DNA from: DASRCB01 sp035653295 | GTDB taxonomy: Bacteria; Acidobacteriota; Terriglobia; Bryobacterales; Bryobacteraceae | DNA: 29,208 bases | Direction: 5' to 3' | Assembly (NCBI GenBank): GCA_035653295.1 | Contig: DASRCB010000367.1 | Span: forward strand, 1-29,208 | Shown here: positions 7,189-14,483 of the stretch, piece after piece | Layout: every line of letters begins with the position of its first letter | Position numbering within the stretch: the stretch's first letter is position 1 | Position numbers and translations under genes: made by a program | Notes under the pieces: generated by a model | What the model saw: the letters and a program-made list of their open reading frames with translations, nothing else | Databases searched by the model: none | What the model was told of the DNA's origin: nothing

Positions 7189-8967
7189 ATGGCGGTAAAT
7201 GTTAGCGAGCTGCTGCAGCCGATTCCCGGCGCCAACCCTTCCGGCGCGGATCTTCGCTACGACCCGATTTACGACAAGATCAAGGAAGCGCGCACAGAAG
7301 AGGAAGAAGCGCCGCAGGGTCAGTGGACGCGCGCGCGCAAGGTGGCTGATTGGCCGCTGGTGATCAAACTCACCGCCGAGGCGCTCGCGAAACGCAGCAA
7401 GGACCTGAATCTCTCCGTATGGCTCAGCGAGGCACAGCTGCGCCGCGAGGGCTTCCCCGGCCTGCAGAACGGTCTGGAAGTAGTCAAGGGGCTGCTCGAG
7501 AGTTTCTGGGACACGCTGTATCCGGAGATCGAGGACGGCGACATGGAACTGCGCGCCGCGCCGCTCGATTGGATGGGCTCGAAGCTGGATATCGCGGTGA
7601 AGCAGGTTCCGCTGACGCGCGCCGGCCTGGACTTTCTGAAGTACAACGAGGCCCAGCAGATGGGCCACGAAGCGGACCTGGGCGGCGATTACAACAAGCT
7701 GGAAGCGCGCAAGGAGGCCATCGATGCTGGCGCGGTCACGGCTGAGGACTGGGACAAAGCCTTCGCGGATACCGCCAAGTCCTTTTACAAAGCGGCGGTA
7801 GCGGGCATTGACGGATCGCTGGCCCTGATCGCTGAGATCGATCAGCTCGGCAATGAAAAATTCGGTGACGCCGCCCCCGCGTTCACGCGCGTGCGGACAG
7901 CACTCGAGGAAGTCGGCCACCTCGCGCATCTCCTCCTGAAAACGAAGCTGGATCTGGACCCCGATCCGATCGAGGAACCGCCGCCAATCGCCGAAGCAAT
8001 CGGCGCGCTCGAAGTGGAGGTCGTTTCCACCGGGGCTGCGGCGGCCGCGGCGGCCCGGGCTCCAATCACCGCCGAGCCGGCAAATCGTACCGATGCCATA
8101 GAGCGGGCGGTTTCGGCTGCGCGCTGGCTGCGCCGCAGCGAGGCATCGAATCCCGCCGGGTATCTCATGGTGCGCGGCCTGCGCTGGGGTGAAGTGCGCG
8201 CCTCAGCCACGCGCCGTCCCGATCCACGCCTTCTGGAAGCGCCTACAACCGCGCTGCGAACCCAACTCAAGACGTTGCTGCTGGACGGCAACTGGGCCGG
8301 TCTGCTCGAGACCGCGGAGAATGCCATGGGCCAGCCCTGCGGCCGCGGATGGCTGGACGTGCAGCGTTATTCCATCACCGCCTGTTCGCGGCTGGGACGG
8401 GAATACTACGCCGTGGAAACGGCGCTGCGCGATGCGCTGCAGGCCTATCTGGCCGATGTGCCGGAGATTCTGGAGGTCACCATGATGGACGACACTCCCA
8501 CCGCGAACGACGAGACGCGGCGCTGGATCGTCGAGAAAATCGGCGTGCCCTCGACTGGAGGCGCGCTGGACGCCCACCCGCCCGAAGAGGAGGCCGACGC
8601 GCCGGGCGCGATCGAAGCGCAGGAGATGGCGCGCGCCGGCCGCGTGCAGGAAGCGGTTGCGGCTATGACCCGGCAGCTTGAACAGGAACGCAGCGCCCGT
8701 GGACGGTTCCGCCGTCGCACGCAGCTCGCGTCGATTCTGGTCAACGCCAAACAGGATGCCATCGCCATGCCCATCCTCCGTGAGCTGGTGACGCAAATCG
8801 ATAACTACAAGCTGGAGGAGTGGGAAAGCGGCGAGGTCGTGGCTGAGCCGCTGGCGTTGCTCTACGGATGCCTCAAGCGCGCGGATGAAGAGTCCGCTAC
8901 CCAGGAGGAGCTGTACCTGCGCATTTGCCGCCTGGATCCGCTGCGCGCCATGAGCTGCGCCAAATAA
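7189..8967 (+). CDS. tssA: TssA (ImpA), baseplate/sheath-cap protein, long form
   Basis: A 592-aa TssA protein. The ImpA_N domain is clear at the N-terminus: L-L-Q-P-I-P-G-A-N-P-S-G-A-D-L-R-Y-D around residues 8-25, followed by W-P-L-V-I-K-L and the D-T-L-Y-P-E-I-E-D-G region. The C-terminal ~150 residues (E-A-V-A-A-M-T-R-Q-L through L-Y-L-R-I-C-R-L-D-P) resemble the VasJ-type extension of long TssA proteins rather than the short form. TssA coordinates baseplate docking and, in long forms, caps the growing sheath. An Ala-rich linker lies near residues 280-300. It starts 3 bp after tagJ. Confidence 0.92.
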   Translation: MAVNVSELLQPIPGANPSGADLRYDPIYDKIKEARTEEEEAPQGQWTRARKVADWPLVIKLTAEALAKRSKDLNLSVWLSEAQLRREGFPGLQNGLEVVKGLLESFWDTLYPEIEDGDMELRAAPLDWMGSKLDIAVKQVPLTRAGLDFLKYNEAQQMGHEADLGGDYNKLEARKEAIDAGAVTAEDWDKAFADTAKSFYKAAVAGIDGSLALIAEIDQLGNEKFGDAAPAFTRVRTALEEVGHLAHLLLKTKLDLDPDPIEEPPPIAEAIGALEVEVVSTGAAAAAAARAPITAEPANRTDAIERAVSAARWLRRSEASNPAGYLMVRGLRWGEVRASATRRPDPRLLEAPTTALRTQLKTLLLDGNWAGLLETAENAMGQPCGRGWLDVQRYSITACSRLGREYYAVETALRDALQAYLADVPEILEVTMMDDTPTANDETRRWIVEKIGVPSTGGALDAHPPEEEADAPGAIEAQEMARAGRVQEAVAAMTRQLEQERSARGRFRRRTQLASILVNAKQDAIAMPILRELVTQIDNYKLEEWESGEVVAEPLALLYGCLKRADEESATQEELYLRICRLDPLRAMSCAK

Positions 8968-8973
8968 CACCGA

Positions 8974-9471
8974 ATGCCCAGAGAAGAACAGCGGCCGGTG
9001 CAGCAGTCGGTTCTGGACCGCCTGATCGATAACGAGCCGTATAACCGTGGCGAGGCGCCGGCCACGCGCATGCAGTCGGTCCGCGCGCTCAAGGCAGCCA
9101 TCCGCCGGGACCTGGAATGGCTTCTGAATTCACGCGCGATTCCCGAGCCGGCGCCAAAGGAATTCGAGGAAGTGCGGCACTCGCTTTACACGTACGGGCT
9201 TTCCGACATCAGCTCCATGAGCGCCGACGACCCACGCTCGCGGCAAAAGCTGCAGCACATGATCGAGCAGGCCATTGCCGATTTTGAGCCCCGCCTGGCC
9301 GCGATCCAGGTCAGCGAGCCGGCATCCGGTGGCCCCAACGAAGCGCGCCAGCTTCGTTTCATGATCGAGGCGGTGCTGAAGCTGGACCCGACCCCGGAGC
9401 AGGTGGTCTTCAGCACCGTGCTGAACCTCGCCACCGGCGAATACGCGGTCAAGGGTGAATCCAATGCGTGA
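8974..9471 (+). CDS. tssE: TssE, gp25-like baseplate component
   Basis: A 165-aa member of the gpW/gp25 family, the T6SS baseplate wedge protein that contacts TssF/TssG and the first sheath ring. The N-terminal half contains Q-S-V-L-D-R-L-I-D and the conserved basic helix S-V-R-A-L-K-A-A-I-R-R-D-L-E-W-L-L-N-S-R. The core Y-G-L-S-D-I-S-S and the helix beginning M-I-E-Q-A-I follow. The final strand region F-S-T-V-L-N-L-A-T-G-E matches the expected gp25 fold end. No clear Shine-Dalgarno precedes the ATG 6 bp after tssA, so it probably depends on translation of tssA. Confidence 0.92.
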   Translation: MPREEQRPVQQSVLDRLIDNEPYNRGEAPATRMQSVRALKAAIRRDLEWLLNSRAIPEPAPKEFEEVRHSLYTYGLSDISSMSADDPRSRQKLQHMIEQAIADFEPRLAAIQVSEPASGGPNEARQLRFMIEAVLKLDPTPEQVVFSTVLNLATGEYAVKGESNA

Positions 9472-9584
9472 CGCTGGCCGGCGCGTTTTAGCCTGCCTCG
9501 GCCGGTTTACGTGTGGCCCCGAACAGGGCGGGCTGAAGGCCCACCGCAGGCTGAACCCTGAACCCTACTGGGAGGGTGCGGCCC
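9472..9584 (+). other. tssE-tssF gap with weak hairpin and short tandem repeat
   Basis: A 113-bp non-coding gap, longer than most gaps in this operon. A 7-bp stem with one G-U pair can form between CTGGCCG (9474-9480) and CGGCCGG (9499-9505). Its loop is 18 nt and TTTA follows, so at best it is a weak attenuator. A 7-bp tandem repeat (TGAACCC twice, near 9552-9565) lies just upstream of the tssF ribosome site. Function is not established. Confidence 0.3.
9570..9576 (+). promoter_or_regulatory. Ribosome binding site deciding the tssF start
   Basis: GGGAGGG lies 8 nt before the ATG at 9585. This spacing is optimal and argues against the in-frame GTG at 9576, which is inside the site. Confidence 0.7.
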
Positions 9585-11423
9585 ATGCGTGAAGACCTGC
9601 TCGAGTACTATCAGCGCGAGCTGACCTTCCTCCGCCAGATGGGCGCGGACTTCGCCGAGCGCTACCCCAAAGTCGCATCGCGCCTGCAGCTGGAGCGCAC
9701 CAAATGCGAGGATCCGCACGTGGAGCGGCTGCTGGAAGGATTCGCATTCCTCACCGCGCGCCTGCACCTGAAGATCGACGATGATGTTCCGGAGATCTCG
9801 CAGTCCCTGATGGAGATCGTGTACCCGCATTACGTGCGGCCGATCCCCTCCATGTCGGTGGTGCAGTTCCACATCGATCCGGAGCAGGGAAAACTGTCCA
9901 CTGGATATCGAATCCCGCGCGAATCGCTGCTTTACTCCCGGCCCGTAAACGGCACGCCGTGCAAATTCCGAACTTCGTTCGACACGACAATCTGGCCGGT
10001 GACGGTGGAGCGCGCGGAATGGAAGACTCCCGAACGAATCACGCCACCGCTCGGGGCCGCGCTTTCCGACGTGATGTCCGTGCTGCGCCTCGAGCTGCGC
10101 TGTTTCGTCGATGTAAGCTTTGACAAGCTCGAGCTCGATTCTCTGCGGCTGTTTATTAATGCCGACAGCAACGTCGCCTATACCCTGTACGAACTGCTGG
10201 CGAACAACTGCCGGGGTATCATCGCGCGCGACCCGGCGACAGGCTTCAAGAAGCGGGTTGACCTGCCCCCCTCCGTCCTTCGTCCCGCCGGCTTCGAGGA
10301 AGACGAGGCCATGCTGCCCTACCCGCTGCGCTCGTTTGCCGGGTACCGACTGATCCAGGAATACTTCGCATTTCCGCAGAAGTTCCTGTTTTTCGATCTG
10401 GGCGGCTTCCAGGCGCTGCGCCAGGCGGGCTTCGGCGCCGGCGCGGAGTTGCTAATCATGCTCTCGCCTTTTGAGCGCGCGGAGCGGCAGCACAGTCTCG
10501 AAGTTGCGGTTTCGGCGAACACGTTCCGGACCGCGTGCACCCCCGCCATTAATCTCTTCGACCAGACATCCGAGCCGATCCTGCTGGACCAGCGCCGCCA
10601 TGAATATCTGGTCACCGCGGATGCCCGCCGTAAGCAGGCGACCGAGATCTTTTCCGTGGAAGACGTAGTGGGCGTAACGCCGCACGCGGGCTCGACAGTG
10701 CAGTACACCCCCTTTTACTCGTGGCAGCATGCGCAGGACGGGAACAAGGCGTATTGGTTCGAAGTACGCCGCCGCTGCGAGTGGCGCAGCGACGGAGCTA
10801 CCGATGTCCACATATCCTTCGTTGATCGCGGCGGCCAGCCGGCCACTCCCGACGAGGATGCGATCACTCTGCGCCTGACCTGTTTCAACCGGGATCTTCC
10901 CAGCCGTCTGCCCTTCGGCAATGAAGCCGGCGATTTCGAGCTGGAAGGCGGCGGTCCGATCCGGAAGATTGTCGCCCTCGTCAAGCCCACGCCGGTAATT
11001 CAGCCCCCTCTGGGCAAGGCGCTGCACTGGCGCCTCATCTCGCAGTTATCGCTGAATTATCTGTCGATCGTGGACCAGGGCGTTGATGGCCTGCGCGAAA
11101 TTCTGCGGCTGTACAATTTCGGCGAGCAGACGTTCAACGACCGCCAGGTGCAGGGCTTGCTCAGCGTTCAGAGCCGGCCCGCGTTGACCCAGATCACCAC
11201 CGAGGACGGCGTCAGCTTCGTCCGTGGGCGGCGCGTGGAAATCGATCTGGACGAGGAAAACTTCGCCGGTGGTGGCGTGTATTTATTCGCCAGCATGCTG
11301 GAGCGTTTTCTGGGCCTGTACGTCTCGCTCAACAGTTTCAGCGTGCTTGCCGCGCGCACCAGACAGCGAAAGGAGGTGCTCCGCGAATGGCCGCCGCGAG
11401 CGGGGAGCCGGGTGCTGCTGTAA
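9585..11423 (+). CDS. tssF: TssF (VasA/ImpG), baseplate wedge protein
   Basis: A 612-aa TssF protein of normal length. The family N-terminus is textbook: L-L-E-Y-Y-Q-R-E-L-T-F-L-R followed by F-A-E-R-Y-P-K-V-A-S-R-L, then D-P-H-V-E-R-L-L-E-G-F-A-F-L-T-A-R and E-I-V-Y-P-H-Y. TssF and TssG form the baseplate wedge around the VgrG hub. The frame also has a GTG at 9576, but that codon lies within the GGGAGGG ribosome site. The ATG at 9585, 8 nt beyond that site, gives the conserved M-R-E-D-L start. The end overlaps tssG by 37 bp. Confidence 0.95.
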   Translation: MREDLLEYYQRELTFLRQMGADFAERYPKVASRLQLERTKCEDPHVERLLEGFAFLTARLHLKIDDDVPEISQSLMEIVYPHYVRPIPSMSVVQFHIDPEQGKLSTGYRIPRESLLYSRPVNGTPCKFRTSFDTTIWPVTVERAEWKTPERITPPLGAALSDVMSVLRLELRCFVDVSFDKLELDSLRLFINADSNVAYTLYELLANNCRGIIARDPATGFKKRVDLPPSVLRPAGFEEDEAMLPYPLRSFAGYRLIQEYFAFPQKFLFFDLGGFQALRQAGFGAGAELLIMLSPFERAERQHSLEVAVSANTFRTACTPAINLFDQTSEPILLDQRRHEYLVTADARRKQATEIFSVEDVVGVTPHAGSTVQYTPFYSWQHAQDGNKAYWFEVRRRCEWRSDGATDVHISFVDRGGQPATPDEDAITLRLTCFNRDLPSRLPFGNEAGDFELEGGGPIRKIVALVKPTPVIQPPLGKALHWRLISQLSLNYLSIVDQGVDGLREILRLYNFGEQTFNDRQVQGLLSVQSRPALTQITTEDGVSFVRGRRVEIDLDEENFAGGGVYLFASMLERFLGLYVSLNSFSVLAARTRQRKEVLREWPPRAGSRVLL

Positions 11424-12439
11424 CGCTGTCCCGGCAGCCCGGCCTGCGCCGGCTGCTGGAGGATCAGCCGTATGCCGTCGAATTTTACCAGGCCGTACAG
11501 CTGCTGGAGCGCATCTTTCCGGAGCGTGCGCCGGTAGGGCACTTCGCGCCGCCTGAAGAGGAGCTGGTGCGCTTCAGCGTGCACACCCAGACGTCTTTTC
11601 CAGCCAGCGAGATTCAGTTCATGGACTGGCCCCAGGGCCGGGCCCCGGTCATGGGTGTTAACTTCCTTGGGTTGATCGGGCCTTCCGGCGTCCTGCCGCG
11701 GGTTTACTCGACCCTTGTCCTGGAGCGCCTGGCGGTGAAAGACCGCACCCTGCTCGATTTTCTCGATCTGTTCCATCACCGCCTGATCTCGTTGTTCTAT
11801 CGCGTGTGGCGGAAGTATCATATCCCGGGCTCGATTGGCACGACCGACGATCGCGTCACGGGGTATGTGCGCGGGCTGGTGGGCATCAACACGCCGGGCC
11901 TGCGCAATCGCCAGGACGTGCCCGACGAGTCGCTCCTTTTTTATGCCGGTCTGCTCGGCCTGCAGCCGCGCTCCGCAGTCGCCCTGGAGCACATGCTGCG
12001 CGATTATTTCCGTGCGCCGGTGCGTGTGCTGCAATTCGTGGGCGCCTGGTATGATCTTCCGAGGAGAGCGCAGTGCGAGATGATCGCTGAGGAGCGCAAC
12101 TCGCGGCAGCTCGGAATGGGCGCCGTAGCCGGCGACCAGGTGTTCGGGCACGCCTCGAAGGCGCGGCTGCGCTTCGGACCGCTCTCGCTCGACCGCTATC
12201 GGCAGTTTCTTCCGGGAGAGAGCGGATTTCGTGCCCTGCGCGCGCTCGCCCGCTTCTATTCCGGCGGGCAGATCGACTTCGATGTGCAACTGGTGCTGGC
12301 GCGCGACGATGTTCCGGAATACGAGCTGGGCGGCGACGGCGCCGCGGCCCTTCCCCTGGGATTATGCTCGTGGGCCAAAACGACCCCGTTTCAGGCCGAC
12401 CCCGATGACGCCATTTTCGATCTCGGCGGTGACGAATGA
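11387..12439 (+). CDS. tssG: TssG (VasB/ImpH), baseplate wedge protein
   Basis: A 350-aa TssG protein that pairs with TssF. Family features are F-Y-Q-A-V-Q-L-L-E-R near residue 33, then V-R-F-S-V-H and M-G-V-N-F-L-G-L-I-G-P-S-G-V-L-P. The L-L-D-F-L-D-L-F-H-H-R-L-I-S-L-F-Y-R segment and a Y-A-G-L-L region follow. The ATG at 11387 lies inside tssF and is preceded by a near-perfect Shine-Dalgarno AAGGAGGTG (11370-11378), so it can be initiated efficiently even within the overlap. Length is typical. A 67-bp gap without notable structure separates it from vgrG. Confidence 0.94.
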   Translation: MAAASGEPGAAVTLSRQPGLRRLLEDQPYAVEFYQAVQLLERIFPERAPVGHFAPPEEELVRFSVHTQTSFPASEIQFMDWPQGRAPVMGVNFLGLIGPSGVLPRVYSTLVLERLAVKDRTLLDFLDLFHHRLISLFYRVWRKYHIPGSIGTTDDRVTGYVRGLVGINTPGLRNRQDVPDESLLFYAGLLGLQPRSAVALEHMLRDYFRAPVRVLQFVGAWYDLPRRAQCEMIAEERNSRQLGMGAVAGDQVFGHASKARLRFGPLSLDRYRQFLPGESGFRALRALARFYSGGQIDFDVQLVLARDDVPEYELGGDGAAALPLGLCSWAKTTPFQADPDDAIFDLGGDE

Positions 12440-12506
12440 TCGCCGACTGTTTGGTTCGTTGTTGCTGCATCGCATCTGACAACCTGCCCCCCGAAGGAGC
12501 GCGCTG

Positions 12507-14459
12507 ATGCCTTACGGTCAGGCCGGCCGGCCGCTGCGCATTTATACCCCACTCGGAGCTGACGTGCTTCTTCTCGAGCGCGTGCAGGGTCAGGAGGCCA
12601 TCTCCGAACCGTTCGAGTTCGAGGTGGACCTGCTCAGCGAAAACGATTCCATCTCTGCCGAGGACCTGATTCGTAAGCCGGTCCATATCGAGATCGATCG
12701 GCTCGACGGCACGACCCGCATTATCCACGCGCGTATCTGCCGCTTCGTGCAGCGCGGACGTCGCCATGTGCTGACGCTGTACAGCGCCACTCTCCGCCCA
12801 TGGCTCTGGTTCCTGTCCCTTCGCCAGGACTGCAAAATCTTCCAGAACATGACCGTGCCGGACATCCTCGAGAAGGTCTTCAATGACAATGGCTTCAGCG
12901 ATTACAAGCTCAATGTCTACAAGACCTACTCCCCGCGCGAATACTGTGTCCAGTATCGCGAGACCAGCATGGATTTCGTTTCGCGCCTGATGGAAGACGA
13001 AGGCATTTTCTATTACTTCGAACATACCGAGGACAAGCACACCCTGGTCCTCGCCGACGCCGCCGGAGCGGCCGAGTCGATTCCCGGCCAGTCTTCCGTA
13101 AGAATGATGCCCGCTTCCTCGGTGGTGCTGGCAGAAGACGTGATCACCCGGGCCGACAACCTCGTGGAGGCGCGAACCGGCCAGATCACGCTCAACGATT
13201 ACAACTTCGAGACCCCCAGCAACAGTCTGAAGGTCAACGCCGCGGCCGAGCCCCCCGAGGAGATCTACGATTACCCCGGCAAGTACGCCGATCGCGGCGG
13301 AGGCGAACGCTATGTGGACCTGCGCCTCGAGGAGCAGGAGACGCCCGTTACCAGGCTTATGGGCGCGAGCACCTGCCGCGGATTTACCGCCGGCTACAAG
13401 TTCGACCTGCAGAATCACTACCGCCGGGACCTGAACGTCAACTACCTGCTCACCCGGGTGAAGTTGTTCATGGAAACTTCGGCGTACACCACCAGTGCGC
13501 GCGAAGTCACCGACGACTACCGCAATGAGTTCGAGGCGATTCCATCCAGCGTCCCCTTCCGGCCTCTGCGCGTGACGCCGCGTCCGCATATCCCCGGAGT
13601 GCAGACCGCAGTTGTTGTTGGTCTCAGCGGCGAGGAGATCTACTCCGACAAGTACGGACGCGTGAAGGTCCAGTTCTTCTGGGATCGCGTGGGCCAAAAG
13701 GACGAGAACAGCTCCTGTTGGGTCCGCGTGAGTCAGGAGTGGGCGGGCAGGAACTGGGGCTCCATTCACATTCCGCGCATTGGGCAGGAAGTGATCGTCG
13801 ATTTCCTCGAGGGTGATCCCGACCGGCCCATCATCACCGGCCGGGTCTATAACGCCGAGCAGATGCCACCCTATACGCTGCCCGATAACCAAACCCAGAG
13901 TGGCATCAAGACGCGCAGCTCGAAAAGTGGTGGTCCGGATAACTTCAACGAAATCCGCTTCGAGGACAAGAAGGGCAGCGAGATGCTCACCGTCCATGCC
14001 GAAAAGGACATGGAAACGGAAGTGGAGCACGACGAGACCCGGCATGTCGGACACGATCGCACCACCACCATCGACAATGACGAGGCGACGACGGTCAAGC
14101 ACGACGAAACACGAACGGTAAAGAACAAGCGCACGACCACCATAACCGCAGACGAAACCAAAACGGTGGAAGAGGGCAACGACGCCACCACGGTTCAGCT
14201 CGGCAACCAGACCATCACCATCAATACGGGGAATCAGACGACCAAGCTCGATCTGGGGGCCTCGAGTCACGAAGCCATGCAGTCCATCGAGCTGAAAGTG
14301 GGGCAGAGCAGCATTCGCATCGACCAGATGGGCGTCACCATCAAAGGCATGATCATCCAGATCGAAGGCCAGGTCGAAGTGCAGGTGAAGGGATTGATAA
14401 CGCAGGTCAACGCCGACGCCGTCCTGATACTCAAGGGCGGCATCACCATGATCAATTGA
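12507..14459 (+). CDS. vgrG: VgrG (TssI), spike protein without effector extension
   Basis: A 650-aa VgrG spike trimer subunit. The gp27-like N-terminal part starts P-L-R-I-Y-T-P-L-G-A-D-V-L and carries F-E-F-E-V-D-L-L-S and E-Y-C-V-Q-Y-R-E-T. The gp5-like OB fold lies at ~368-450 (D-K-Y-G-R-V-K-V-Q-F-F-W-D, then W-A-G-R-N-W-G and P-R-I-G-Q-E-V-I-V-D-F). From ~495 to 640 there is a run of Thr/Val/Asp-rich beta-helix repeats of the D-E-T-x-T-V kind, ending I-L-K-G-G-I-T-M-I-N. The protein stops there, so it is a structural rather than 'evolved' VgrG. AAGGAG (12494-12499) lies 7 nt before the ATG. No PAAR gene or adaptor gene follows; clpV is next. Confidence 0.95.
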   Translation: MPYGQAGRPLRIYTPLGADVLLLERVQGQEAISEPFEFEVDLLSENDSISAEDLIRKPVHIEIDRLDGTTRIIHARICRFVQRGRRHVLTLYSATLRPWLWFLSLRQDCKIFQNMTVPDILEKVFNDNGFSDYKLNVYKTYSPREYCVQYRETSMDFVSRLMEDEGIFYYFEHTEDKHTLVLADAAGAAESIPGQSSVRMMPASSVVLAEDVITRADNLVEARTGQITLNDYNFETPSNSLKVNAAAEPPEEIYDYPGKYADRGGGERYVDLRLEEQETPVTRLMGASTCRGFTAGYKFDLQNHYRRDLNVNYLLTRVKLFMETSAYTTSAREVTDDYRNEFEAIPSSVPFRPLRVTPRPHIPGVQTAVVVGLSGEEIYSDKYGRVKVQFFWDRVGQKDENSSCWVRVSQEWAGRNWGSIHIPRIGQEVIVDFLEGDPDRPIITGRVYNAEQMPPYTLPDNQTQSGIKTRSSKSGGPDNFNEIRFEDKKGSEMLTVHAEKDMETEVEHDETRHVGHDRTTTIDNDEATTVKHDETRTVKNKRTTTITADETKTVEEGNDATTVQLGNQTITINTGNQTTKLDLGASSHEAMQSIELKVGQSSIRIDQMGVTIKGMIIQIEGQVEVQVKGLITQVNADAVLILKGGITMIN

Positions 14460-14483
14460 TTTTGCAGCAAAAAGGCAGGAGCG

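Noticed and set aside
9552..9565. Short tandem repeat TGAACCC as a functional element
   Set aside because: Only two copies of 7 bp; too little to distinguish from chance.
13999..14420. Repetitive Thr/Asp/Val region in vgrG as a DNA repeat array
   Set aside because: The repeats are at protein level, a beta-helix typical of VgrG C-termini. The DNA copies are not near-identical.
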